In this document: one piece after another, positions 23,529-33,734 of the stretch
Position numbering within the stretch: the stretch's first letter is position 1
How the letters are laid out: the number at the start of each line of letters is the position of its first letter
DNA from: Megaustenia siamemsis
Lineage: Eukaryota > Mollusca > Gastropoda > Stylommatophora > Ariophantidae
Direction: 5' to 3'
Length of the DNA stretch: 64,000 nucleotides
NCBI GenBank assembly: GCA_032433765.1
Contig: JAVIAB010000092.1
Coordinates: 33,804,534-33,868,533, forward strand
The notes under the pieces: model-generated
Told to the model about the DNA's origin: nothing
The model's database searches: none
Seen by the model: only the letters and a program-made list of their open reading frames with translations
Made by a program: the position numbers and the translations under genes

Positions 23529-23579
23529 GCTAAAACATTATCACTATCAGTGACGTCAGGTTTGCTTGAAAACCTATCT

Positions 23580-23608
23580 TGCTTCTCTCTCTCTCTCTCT
23601 CTCTCTGC
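23580..23608. repeat. (CT)n microsatellite next to LINE F 3' end
   Basis: CT tract between SINE S1 copy 4 and the 3' end of LINE F. On the LINE strand it is a GA tract following the stop codon. Confidence 0.92.
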
Positions 23609-23621
23609 CATCATGACTCAA

Positions 23622-24415
23622 TCAGAGTAGGATTCCAGACTCTCTCATGAAGTCAGCTGTCTGTTTAAGCGAATCGATTGCCCCATATAGTTTTTCTTCC
23701 AGGGAGGTGGGCGTGGACCACATTGCTCTTCTCAGGTCTGTGTACTGGGGGCAATCCTGTAGAACATGTTTTGTAGTCATATTGTCCAGTGTACAGTGGC
23801 ATAAGCTGGTTGTACCTATTTTGAATTTGGTGAACATGTGATTTCTCATTCTAGTGTGGCCAGTGCATAGGCGAAGTATGATGACTTGATCCCTCCTTGA
23901 TAGTTGGTGGTATCCGTCACTCTCGCTATGCTTTGGGTGTTCTCGTTTCCATTTTTCATGGAACTGACCCTTGAAGATGGATTTGGCTTCATCATAACTG
24001 AGCGGATGGTTCTCTTGTGGTAATCTCCCTCCCTCTTTAGCTAATATGTCTGAGCGTTCGTTCCCGTGTATATTACAGTGTGATGGTATCCACTGAATGA
24101 CTACTCTCTGGAAGTTATTGCATAGTTGGTCCAGGGTTGTTCTCAAGTCATCTAGTTCATTGTTCTTGTGGCTTTTTAGAGCTGATAGTACTGACAGAGC
24201 ATCAATCAGAAGCACCAATTTATTGTGCATGTTATTTTTGTGTTGAGTAGCCAGTGTTGCAGCATCTCTGAGGGCCTCAGCTTCTGCTTTAAAGTTGTTT
24301 GAGAATTGTCCAGTAGCTATTGACTTGGTGATCTCGTCCTGATTATTCAGCGTCAAGAACACACCTCCCCCTCAATTTCTGGTGGCATTTGTAGCAGAGC
24401 CATCTGTGTAGATGT
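23622..24415 (-). pseudogene. LINE F RNase H domain and C-terminal zinc-knuckle-like region
   Basis: The minus-strand frame begins SWSHIYTDGSATNA, where TDG is the first catalytic Asp (coded at 24396-24404). It is broken by a TGA at 24372-24374 and then runs open for 246 codons. Visible motifs are FKAEAEALRDAA (catalytic Glu), LVLLIDALSVLSAL (catalytic Asp), VIQWIPSHCNIHGNERSDIL (the last Asp in the GNERSD box) and LRLCTGHTRMRNH. CHCTLDNMTTKHVLQDCPQY follows, a Cys/His pattern common at the end of these polyproteins. All four acidic residues are present. Only the TGA after DGS prevents this domain from reading through. Confidence 0.9.
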
Positions 24416-24485
24416 GGGACCAAGAGTCCCGTGGGTAGGTATTGTGTATGTGTTTTTCTGCTACGTGTTTTCTTTTTGTGTCTGA

Positions 24486-26062
24486 TTAGGTGCCTTTTTT
24501 CATGATTCCTGATATATTTACCTTAAGTTCTGGTATTTTATGTTTTCCATGAGGAGACATATCAGGCCCCAAGGGTTTCGATATTGTTTGGGAAAGTACT
24601 GGGTCTCCAGTAGTTAGTTCATTGGCAATTGCAGCGAAGTTGCTCTTCTTTAGTCGTACAATTCCGGAACCAGTTATTCTTTTGTGCATGGGTTGGCTAA
24701 GGAGCATTCTATTTCTATATTTTTCCCCTTGTTGCAATACTTTAGTGACCCGTCTGTCATCTAAGGGTTGTAAACCTGTTACTGTTTCTAGAGTCTTCAT
24801 AGGTATAGCTTTCATAGCAGCAGTGATGATACGGGCAGCCTGGTTCTGTGTTCCGTTAATTTTGGTAAGGTGTGATTTGGAAGCCATAGCCCAGGCTGTG
24901 ACTCCATACTCTAGAACTGGTCTGACTCTTCCTACGTATAGTCTTTTCAAAATATTGCTGTCTGCCCCCCAGTCCGTTCCTGCCAAATTTCTTCATAATA
25001 TTTGTTCGTTTTCTGGCTTTTTTCCTTGCTCTGTCTATCTGATTTTTTGAAGTCATTCTGCGATTCATGGTGACGCCAAGATTTGTTGGGTTTTGGTTGA
25101 TAGGGAGTGTATGGTCTTTTATCTTCAAGTTTGCAGAGAGTGTGTTTCTTGATAGGCTGAAAATTGTATATGTAGTTTTTATTTTCATTGATTGGTAAGA
25201 ACCAGGTGTTCGTCCATTTTTCAAGTTCACCTAGGGCATCTTGCATCCTGGGTCCAGCCACCGACATACTTTCCTCACGAGCCCATAACGCCAGATCACC
25301 TGCCTATATTGCTGAGTGTATACTGGGTGGAATGTCCATTACGATGGCATTTATGAAAATTAAAAAAAAGAGTGTTGGGGACAAGACTTGTGGGACACCT
25401 TGTTCGATAGAGACCTTCTTACTTAGTTGACCTTGAACTTGTACTCTGGCCGTTCTATCCTGAAGGTTTTGAGAGACCCAATTGAATTAACGACCCTGGA
25501 TGCCAAGTCTAAAAAGCTTGTTCTTTAAATCCTCTTGCCGAACTCTATCAAAAGCCTTCTCCATGTCGACCCACACTGACAGTGTGTGTTTCTTTTCTTG
25601 TAGAGCATCCTCTATTTCCTGTGCAATGTAGGTGACCAGGTCTTCAGTTGATCTGTGCTGACGGAAGCCACTTTGTTGTGATACGATTTGTTGTTTTGTC
25701 TCCAAATTCCACATAAATCTTCTGTTAACCAGCCTTTCCATGAGTTTACTCAGGCAGCTCAGTAGGCTAATTGGTCTATAGCTACTTGGGTCTAGTGGGT
25801 CTTTTCCACACTTGAGGATTGGCACCATAATAGCTTCTTTCCAGATTGCCGGTACATGACCTCTCTTCCAGCTAACATTTATTATCCTTAGAAACTGGCT
25901 CTTTGCTTTCTGTCTCAGATTTAGGAGCATTTCGTTGGAGATTCCATCTTTACCAGGGAAACTTATGAGCTTCAATCCTTTGGAGGCAACATCTAATTCA
26001 GTGGAAAAGGGGGGGGGGGGGGTAAAGATGGTCGTCTGAAGCTCTTCTGGTGTTAAAGGCAT
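24486..26062 (-). pseudogene. LINE F reverse transcriptase, broken catalytic box
   Basis: The first open part (26062 down to 25487) has PGKDGISNEMLLNL, WKEAIMVPILKCGKDPLDPS, SYRPISLLSCLSKLMERLV, QQSGFRQHRSTEDLV and the motif A-like VWVDMEKAFDRV. A stop follows GIQGR. The next segment keeps EQGVP and LSPTLFFLIFINA. The catalytic YADD box is destroyed: coding at 25295-25306 reads stop-A-G-D before LALWAREE. After frame changes the connector continues (ANLKIKDHTLPIN, NLGVTMNRRM) into a 166-codon frame with GRVRPVLEYGVTAW and NQAARIITAAMKAIP. A poly-G run on the plus strand (26009-26022) encodes prolines and is frameshift-prone. Confidence 0.9.
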
Positions 26063-26359
26063 GTGTTTTGCATCTTGGTTTTCCCGCGTTGCAGCTTTCT
26101 GTTTGTCTGTTTGAATGTTTATTCTACTAATGTTTTTGTAAGTCTATATCAGTAGATTTTCTGCCCTTTTGCCTGTGAGGATGTTCTGATTGTGTGTTAA
26201 TGATATTGGAGGTCGGCAGTTGTTTTCGTCGCTCAGAGCCTTCGCAAGTTTCCATAGTTTATTATCATTTTTGTCTAGATTAAGGCTCTCTGTTTTGTCT
26301 ATCCAGCTCTGTCTTGCTGATATTATGACCTCACGTCTGTATTTGGCCGAGGCTGCTTT

Positions 26360-26800
26360 ATAGGCAATGTTGCTTGCTCTCTGTGCTGTGTGATGTTTCA
26401 GCTAGTTCGCTGGCAAAGTCCAGTTCCTCTTCTAGTCTTTGTATTTCCTTGTTCCAGTATGGCTTGTAGTTTCTTCTTGCTCCTCTAGGAATGGATTCTT
26501 TAGCAGCTCTCAGTATTCCATTTGTTAACCGCTCTATCATATTATTGACCTTCTTTTCGTGGATATTGATAGGCGCAGTATATGTATCAGTGAGCCTTGC
26601 AAACTTTGCCTAATCTGCTCACTTATAGTTCCAGCGGGAAGAGGTATTTGCAACTCCTGTTTGTCGGCCGGCCACTGAAAGTTTGTCTGGTCTATGGTCA
26701 CTATCTCAAATTTGGTTGAGCACTTTTCTGGTTATTTTGATAGATATGTCTCCAGTTGCAAATGCTGGGTCGGGACTATCTTGCTTGAAGCCCACATTAT
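26360..26800 (-). pseudogene. LINE F endonuclease C-terminus and linker
   Basis: The minus strand reads SPDPAFATGDISIKITRKVL, a stop, DSDHRPDKLSV, RWNYK, a stop, AKFARLTDTYTAPINI and NNMIERLTNGILRAAKESIP, then PYWNKEIQRLEEELDFASEL. SDH is the last catalytic motif of APE-like endonucleases and is intact. Three or more stops show decay. The upstream catalytic motifs are absent, so the element is 5'-truncated here. Confidence 0.8.
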
Positions 26801-27373
26801 AATTAATCGAAAAGGGATGTCGATTTCTCTTGTCTCGATTCGGGATTTTCTTTTAATTATTTTTATCATGTTAGCTTTTGCTGTCAACATTTTTGTTTAC
26901 ATATATTTTTTTTTCTCATTTTCTAATATTTATAGTACGTTATCTTCCATTTATGTATATAAATATAATTGACAGTTTAACCATCCATTTATACTTTAAG
27001 TATTTGTTAGTTCCCATATAAATACTTTATTAAGGTACGTTCTCTTTTCAATGTTTGACTCAATTAATTGTAACACAATAATCATGCCAAATGATACAAA
27101 TTAAGGACATTTTATTGTAAAAAAGCAAGCTACTTGTTAATTTACTAGACTGGTCTATGGCTAATTCTGGCTTAATTGTATGTATTGCATTGATGATATA
27201 GAAATACTTTACTAATAAATTGCATAATAATTTTATTGAAGTCAAGTAAGCGAAAATATTGACAGGAGGTTAGTATTAGACTCTGCAGCGTTGTCAATAA
27301 ATCCTACAATAATCCCAATCTGTCAATAATCCCTTTAATTAATGGGGGCAATTTCTCGTCTCTCATTATCATC
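26801..27373. other. AT-rich non-coding DNA, nothing recognised
   Basis: No recognised feature between LINE F and the foldback element. Confidence 0.5.
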
Positions 27374-28168
27374 AAAATTGTGCCATTTGCTAGAACGATA
27401 ACTATCTAACAGAAAATTGTGCAATTAGCTAGAACGATAACTATCTAACAGAAAATTGTGCCATTAGCTAGAACGATAACTATCTAACAGAAAATTGTGC
27501 CATTAGCTAGAACGATAACTATCTAACAGAAAATTGTGCCATTAGCTAGAACGATAACTATCTAACAGAAAATTGTGCCATTAGCTAGAACGATAACTAT
27601 CTAACAGAAAATTGTGCCATTAGCTAGAACGATAACTATCTAACAGAAAATTGTGCCATTAGCTAGAACGATAACTATCTAACAGAAAATTGTGCCATTA
27701 TCTAGAACGATAACTATCTAACAGAAAATTGTACCATTAGCTAGAACGATAACTATCTAACAGAAAATTGTGCCATTAGCTAGAACGATAACTATCTAAC
27801 AGAAAATTGTGCCACTAGCTAGAACGATAACTATCTAACAGAAAATTGTGCCATTAGCTAGAACGATAACTATCTAACAGAAAATTGTGCCATTAGCTAG
27901 AACGATAACTATCTAACAGAAAATTGTGCCATTAGCTAGAACGATAACTATCTAACAGAAAATTGTGCCATTAGCTAGAACGATAACTATCTAACAGAAA
28001 ATTGTGCCATTAGCTAGAACGATAACTATCTAACAGAAAATTGTGCCATTATCTAGAACGATAACTATCTAACAGAAAATTGTACCATTAGCTAGAACGA
28101 TAACTATCTAACAGAAAATTGTGCCATTAGCTAGAACGATAACTATCTAACAGAAAATTGTGCCACTA
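27374..28168 (+). repeat. Left arm 39-bp array, about 20 units, with higher-order structure
   Basis: Units contain AGCTAGAACGATAACTATCT and AACAGAAAATTGTGCCATT and are nearly identical. Three variants recur exactly 351 bp (nine units) apart: CATTATCTAG at about 27697 and 28048, TGTACCATT about one unit later, and GCCACTA at about 27809 and 28160. A nine-unit block was therefore duplicated recently. Confidence 0.96.
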
Positions 28169-28604
28169 AATTCGATGCGAAAACATAATACCAGAACCTT
28201 TGACCCCTAACCAGCTGTAACCAGAATCTTTTAATACCGGCCATGAAAGGTCTTGAAGAGCAAACGTTAGCATATGTAGACACAGTTCTCGTCAAATTAC
28301 AAACACTGCAGTGGAAACGTAATAATCATATTGGACAATTCGCTTATGAAAATATACGGTGGCCTCGGTAGCCTAGTTGGGAAAACCACCCGACTGGACT
28401 ACCGACGTTCGGACAACCCGTGTGCGATTCTGAACATTTCTGGATAGGCGGCCGAGCACATATGTGTGGAAAATAGCGTGCTAAGACGCCGGTTCAAGTC
28501 TCGTACTTTACCTTTACCTTTATGAAAATATAAACTTCTTTGACACCCTGGTGTTAAAGAGCAAGTAGTGGGGTGTGGTATACACTCCAATGTATAGTGA
28601 CAGC
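28169..28604 (+). repeat. Left inverted arm of the foldback, unique part
   Basis: Runs from AATTCGATGCGAAAAC to TATAGTGACAGC and is the reverse complement, with scattered substitutions, of 29318-29590. Removing the SINE at 28357-28519 restores continuity with the right arm (TTATGAAAATATAAACTT). Confidence 0.9.
28344..28532 (+). mobile_element. SINE family S2, internally deleted, with 13-bp target-site duplication
   Basis: TTATGAAAATATA flanks the insertion at 28344-28356 and 28520-28532; the body is 28357-28519. The head has TAGCCTAGTTGGGAAAACC (A box) and TGTGCGATTC (B box). The sequence then jumps to TGAACATTTCTGGATAGGCG and ends CAAGTCTCGTACTTTACC. Compared with the copy at 44 kb, about 165 bp between B box and tail are missing. 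The foldback's right arm has an empty site, so the SINE is younger than the arm duplication. Confidence 0.95.
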
Positions 28605-28611
28605 AAGTTGC

Positions 28612-28862
28612 AAGTCCTTCGCAGAATGTTGCATTCACCACAGCCCATCTGAAAGAATCCCAATCTCTAGTTAGATTTCCTACTTCTTCTGTTGTCATGT
28701 TCAAGGTCTCCTTGATGTCTTGAAACCACCTTCTTCTTGGTCTGCCTCTAATGCTTCGCACAGGAACCATGCCATTCATTATTTGGCTGTCATGATTTCT
28801 CGGCAGTCCGTAAACAGTAGTTTGCCGTTGTTTTCTGATTTGTTTCGTCTCTAATATCAAAG
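28612..28862 (-). mobile_element. LINE C-terminal fragment in the foldback spacer
   Basis: The minus-strand frame reads SQIMNGMVPVRSIRGRPRRR, then WFQDIKETLNMTTEEVGNLT, RDWDSFRWAVVNATFCEGLA. RGRPRRRWxxDIKE followed by a Trp-rich RDW.SFRW is the usual end of a LINE ORF2 in animals. It is 5'-truncated and belongs to none of families A-F as judged by residues. It lies just inside the left arm and has no counterpart next to the right arm, so it probably inserted into the spacer. Confidence 0.75.
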
Positions 28863-29150
28863 TTTATTTACAATAATTTTTGTATGTCCTCTCGCATTGT
28901 ATTATACTTTTTTACAATGAGTTTGTCATTGGTGTGTTATTATCGTGTACTGCCAGACGTGCTTTTAGGTTTTCCCTATAACCTGAAAGAAGCAGTATTT
29001 TGTAGTCATAAATGTCTCTGCTGATAAAGCAATCTTACCGTCCAACAAGTCTGTAGTACGAGGTGTGAAACAAGTTTACCAACTCTTATCAAACAAACAA
29101 GTCTAGTACCAAGGTGTGAAACAAGTTTACCTTCTCTTACCAGACGGTGA

Positions 29151-29310
29151 GGCAGAAAGGAACACAACATAATACTGTCGTTTCGGCCTGCTGCCTTCTT
29201 CAGAACACGGGAACAACGACAAACCGTTTGTCTCACCGTTTGTTGTCGTTGTACGCGTGTTTTGAAGAAGGCAGCAGGCCGAAATGTCAGTATTGTGTTG
29301 TGCTCCTTCT
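29151..29310. repeat. Nested inverted repeat (hairpin) in the foldback spacer
   Basis: The left arm contains AACACAACATAATACTGTCG and TTTCGGCCTGCTGCCTTCTT. The right arm is the reverse complement, with TTTGAAGAAGGCAGCAGGCC and GAAATGTCAGTATTGTGTTG. The arms are about 70 bp and lie almost back to back (AAACCGTTTGTCTCACCGTTTG at the centre). Each arm carries the CTGAAGA/TTGAAGA...GCCGAAAY core seen at 1.9, 13.4 and 13.8 kb. Confidence 0.9.
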
Positions 29311-29317
29311 TTGTAAA

Positions 29318-29590
29318 GCTGTCACCATATCTTGGAGTGTATATAACACCCCACTACTTGCTCTTTAGCACCATGGTGTGAAACAAGTTTATATTTTCAT
29401 AAGCGAATTGTCAAATATGATTATTACGCTTCCACTGCAGTGTTTATAATTTGACGAGAACTGTGTCTATAAATGCTAGCGTTTGCTCTTCATGACCTTT
29501 CATGACCTGTATTACACAGATTCTGGTTATAGCTGGTCTGGGATCAAATGTTCTGAGATGATATAAATATTATGTTTTCGCATCGAATTT
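29318..29590 (-). repeat. Right inverted arm of the foldback, unique part
   Basis: Reverse complement of 28169-28604 without the SINE. GTGTGAAACAAGTTTA at its inner side also occurs at about 29065 and 29113, so the spacer contains further short direct repeats. Confidence 0.9.
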
Positions 29591-30420
29591 AGTGGCACAA
29601 TTTTCTGTTAGATAATTATCTTTCTGGCAAATGGCACAATTTTCTTTTAGATAATTATCTTTCTGGCAAATGGCACAATTTTCTTTTAGATAATTATCTT
29701 TCTGGCAAATGGCACAATTTTCTTTTAGATAATTATCGCTCTTTCAAATGGCACAATTTTCTGTTAGATAATTATCGTTCTGGCAAATGGCACAATTTTC
29801 TGTTAGATAATTATCTTTCTAGCAAATGGCACACTTTTCTTTTAGATAATTATCTTCCTGGCAAATGGCACAATTTTCTTTTAGATAATTATCTTTCTGG
29901 CAAATGGCACGATTTTCTGTTAGATAATTATCTTTCTGGCAAATGGCACAATTTTCTGTTAGATAATTATCGTTCTGGCAAATGGCACAATTTTTTGTTA
30001 GATAATTATAGTTTTGGCAAGTGGCACAATTTTCTTTTAGATAATTATCGCTCTTTCAAATGGCACAATTTTCTTTTAGATAATTATCGTTCTGGCAAAT
30101 GGCACAATTTTCTTTTAGATAATTATCGCTCTGCCAAGTGACACAATTTTCAGTTAGATAATTTCTGCCAAGTGGCACAATTTTCAGTTAGATAATTTCT
30201 GCCAAGTGACACAATTTTCAGTTAGATAATTTCTGGCAGGTGGCACAATTTTCAGTTAGATAATTTCTGGCAAGTGGCACAATTTTATGTTAGATAATTT
30301 ATGGCAAGTGGCACAATTTTCTGTTAGATAATTTCTGGCAAGTGGCACAATTTTCTGTTAGATAATTTCTGGCAAGTGGCACAATTTTCTGTTAGATAAT
30401 TTCTAGCAAGTGACACAATT
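29591..30420 (-). repeat. Right arm array: 39-bp units then 34-bp units
   Basis: About 14 units of 39 bp (TGGCACAATTTTCTGTTAGA, then TAATTATCTTTCTGGCAAA) are followed from about 30131 by about eight 34-bp units lacking the AATTATC segment (GATAATTTCTGGCAAG). They are the reverse complement of the left-arm units but far more diverse. The 34-bp form is absent from the left arm. Confidence 0.95.
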
Positions 30421-32214
30421 GTAAACAAAAACAAATTTGCCACAAAATTTGCCGCGTGATTTAAAGTTACCGGAATGGCAACCGAGAGCGTTCAATGAAC
30501 CAGACTCAGGGGACCAATAGGGTTCGATAATGATAGACTGCTTCTAGATTTATCTAAACTGAAATAAATACTATCTTTTTTCAGATAAAGTAAAAGGCAA
30601 TAGTGTATTACTGAGCACTTTATCAACAAAAGTTAGCTGCTGGCTAAAAACATCTGGGGCCGTGGTGGAGTTTCTTCATGAATTATTTTAATATCGTTAA
30701 TTTGCTTCTAATTTAACTCATTTCCCATAGAAGTAATTGTTATTTTTAAAAAAAAGTAGTTGGAAAGTAGAGAAATGTAGACAATCCAGGCGTATTTGGG
30801 CCTTGTGTTATCCTTGATCTTAGTAATCTTTGTTTAGAGACTTTTATCAGAAAAGACAAGAAACATCACAGGGCAAATACTCTTTTTTATCTGTGTAACT
30901 TACTGCTGATTCCCAAAGAAGCATGCATGTCTTGTTGATGAAATTGTATAGAAATATATTACTCATATCATAGAGAAAATATATCACCAATGAAGAAGTA
31001 CTCGAAAGAACCCTACGACCCATTGGACCAATAAAAGACTTCTTGTCCATAATAAAAGAGTGGAAACTGACTTGATGAGCTTTGCTAAAACTGTTATGTA
31101 AGGCACAGTACCAGGCAAAAGAACAACGAAGGATAACATCAGAGAAATGACGGGATCGTTGTATCGCAGAGAGCTGCTCAAAATCGCGAATATTGAAATC
31201 AAATTGTGAAAAATGTCATCTGTGGTGTTCCAACGATCAAACAGGGTTACGGGGTAATTAATTTACTGATTGACAGATCTATGTTACGCTGAGTAACAAT
31301 TGTTCGAGACTATCCCTTGATGGTTTCTGCCGAAAGCGATGACGGAAGGCATGAGTAAAGTTCTTGTGGGAATCATAGGAGGAAGAGGTATATATGCACT
31401 CAGAAACAAATGACAAATAAACAACAATGCAGTCGCCAGGAAGTGTTCGTGTCTAATTTTTTAAAAAAAATTGTGTATGAATATTGTGTCCCCAGTAAAG
31501 TTCTTTTGGCAATACTTCTAATGGCAGTTGGGACACATGCTATATGCAGCTGAACTACCCAACATATTTGAAGTACACGTAGCTCGTAAATTAAGTTTTC
31601 AAATATCATGACGACATCGTTACAATTTGTCATGACTCGAGTTTATCCAGGTGGCTTCCTCTTTATCTTCAGGGAAATGTTCGGGCTAAAGGAATTTAAA
31701 AAAAAACCATTGTTTTCTAAATAAACTAGGATCTGTAATTACTTTATTGAGTTTCTGTCTGCTTGTTGGGAACATGTCTTTTCTACCACAGCTCCGCTTA
31801 GTTACGTTAAATATTGTTTTTTCATTCTCTCTTTGAACAATACCTGTTTTGAGCAAAAATGTAACGTTCATGTTCTAACGTTTCCCCATAGCAATTCGTA
31901 ATTTATCCACCATCAATGAAAAACTTCTTGACTAAGTCGGCGATGAAATTCTAATTCTTTGTTTCAAAGTTAAACCTTCGGTCGTCACACCAGGCACACC
32001 GACCCACAATTGATCGAGACCTCACTTCACCACCAAGATTGGCTCCCTAATGTGCATGTGTAAAAACAGATTGACCACTATGCTGGGATCACCGTATTCG
32101 CTTTCTAAACGTCTTCTCAGTGGCCCGAATATTTGATTCACGCCCTTCCATCATTTCTGTACTCCAAGTATTTATATCACTTCTGTATCATGGTCCACCA
32201 AGTTAATAAGGGCG
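30421..32214. other. AT-rich non-coding DNA, nothing recognised
   Basis: A 1.8-kb stretch without a motif-bearing frame, tandem repeat or family match seen by eye. Confidence 0.5.
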
Positions 32215-32850
32215 TCATCATCATCATCATCATTGAGTGCCGTCTCCGCAACGAAGGTTGGCTACCATGGAGCGCCATTCTGCTCTATCTCTTGCTTTTA
32301 TGGTGCAGGTTGTCATCGGTTGATTTGTCCATCTTTTGATGTTACTCGTCCATGTTAATCTTGGTCTGCCTCTGCCTCTTTTACCTTGTATTTTCCCCTC
32401 CAGGATTACTTTCAGTAGGCTGTTGTGTCTTTTAACATGGCCAAGGAATCGCATTTGTCTTCTTCTAATTGTGTTCAGAAGTTCTCTTTTCTTTTTTAGT
32501 TGTTTTAAGACTTCATCGTTTGTTTTCTTTTCCTTCCATCCAATTCTACCTATTCTTCTATATATCCACATTTCAAAGGCTTCAATTCTCTGTTCTGTTT
32601 TCTTGTCTAATGTCCATGTTTCAGCACCATATAGGAATATTGAGAAGATGTAACATTTTGCTATTCTTAGTTTTAGCTCTGGTGTTATTTGTTTTGATGT
32701 TAGTATGTCCTTCATGACATTAAAATTACCTTTTGCCATTCCTATTCTTTTGTTTATTTCAGTTGTACATTTTCCATCACTAAGGGCGTATAAGTCATAT
32801 TTCGCTTCCCAGTACTTGGAGTCTTCTATTATCTTTAATTCCATATTTTG
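32215..32850 (-). pseudogene. LINE family C, C-terminal ORF2 portion with GAT tail
   Basis: The minus strand has a 204-codon uninterrupted frame: KCTTEINKRIGMAKGNFNVM, LKLRIAKCYIFSIFLYGAET, EAFEMWIYRRIGRIGWKEKK, RRRQMRFLGHVKRHNSLLKV and GKRGRGRPRLTWTSNIKRWT. It ends RDRAEWRSMVANLRCGDGTQ at a stop. This is the thumb/connector and tail of a LINE ORF2; the catalytic RT part is lost by 5' truncation. The 3' end is GGCACTCAATGATGATGATG, a GAT-repeat tail. It is the best-preserved C copy; others lie at 3.2, 34.8, 43.5 and 58.0 kb. Confidence 0.9.
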
Positions 32851-33734
32851 TGTCTATTAATCTACCTAATTATAATTCTTTGACATCTCTTTTTTCCAGC
32901 TTTCAATCATTTATTCTATGTAGAAATGTTTCCTCACTGATTTAAACAAGTTTTAACAATGTTCATGTCTAAAATAGGACAACATTCATAAAGTATGTCG
33001 AAGGTAAAAGAAAAATACATCTTTAAAGTACGTCTAAGTCAGGAATGCAGTATTGGGGTGTGATGTACACTCCAAGGTATGATGACAGCTTTACAAAGAA
33101 GGAACTAAATTTGTACATCTCTTATAAGGTTTAACTAAAGAAGGTGAACTTTGATAAAAACAGTAAGAAACAGACTAATAGCAACGTCATATTTGTTGTG
33201 ATATGTTTATCATTTAGAAGACATAAACTGAGCATGCGAGTAGAGTGTCATGATAGACATATAAAGGAGCATGCAATTCGAGTATAATAGAATAAATGAA
33301 AGTAATAAAAATCCTCCACACTTCGAGTGGGAACAACAGGGTACATTATAGTGAATATGGAGCTAGTATCATTATTCGTTGATCACTTTAACACTTTAGG
33401 TCTTGTGGATACACAACGCCAGTCCGTCTGACTCCTAGAAAGTCTCCCTTTAATGCTTGATGAACCTACGAGCCAGGGGATTGAACCCAACCAGTAGAGA
33501 AGTAAACCCCAGGTTTCTGTATCACAATAAGCAAGTGTTTTGTAATGTCGACATGCTGTGTCTCTTTTACCACACGATCACATAACAAGTTTATGTTTTT
33601 ATTATGTCGGCAATTATTAAAACAAATGAGACACAATAAATTAGAGGTGATTTTTTCTGGGCAACCCTCATCTGATGAAAGGTTCTCAGCTCTAGCTTGG
33701 ACAAATTGTTTGGACAAGGAGTTTTTACAGCACC
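32851..33734. other. Non-coding DNA with a foldback-derived fragment
   Basis: At about 33050-33105 the sequence GGGGTGTGATGTACACTCCA, then TGACAGCTTTACAAAGAAGG matches the inner arm of the foldback (reverse of about 29300-29355). It is a dispersed piece of the same repeat. The rest is unrecognised. Confidence 0.65.

Larger units (their letters stand above)
23612..26800 (-). mobile_element. LINE family F: endonuclease remnant, RT and RNase H (I-group-like)
   Basis: This is the longest element in the window. On the minus strand, in order: an endonuclease tail (SPDPAFATGD, then DSDHRP with the terminal SDH of APE-type endonucleases coded at 26691-26702); a linker (RWNYK, IPRGARRNYKPYWNKEI); RT; a connector (RPVLEYGVTAWAMASKSHL); RNase H; and a Cys/His motif (CHCTLDNMTTKHVLQDC). 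A C-terminal RNase H in a LINE is typical of the I group (I, R1, LOA, Nimb and relatives); the exact clade is not decided. Several stops and frameshifts split it. The endonuclease N-terminus and any ORF1 are missing. It ends at the GA tract near 23608. Confidence 0.92.
27374..30420. mobile_element. Foldback-like element with minisatellite arms
   Basis: Two arrays of the same 39-bp unit lie in opposite orientation: 27374-28168, and 29591-30420 on the other strand. Directly inside each array is matching unique sequence, also inverted: 28169-28604 (less a SINE) against 29318-29590. It shares GCCACTAAATTCGATGCG, ACACAGTTCTCGTCAAATTA, CACTGCAGTGGAA, AATTCGCTTATGAAAATATA and GAGCAAGTAGTGGGGTGT. The 0.7-kb spacer holds a LINE fragment and a nested inverted repeat. 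Known foldback elements (Drosophila FB and Galileo, sea urchin TU) have long inverted arms made of short tandem repeats; this fits. No transposase frame and no target-site duplication were found, so mobility is inferred. Confidence 0.8.
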
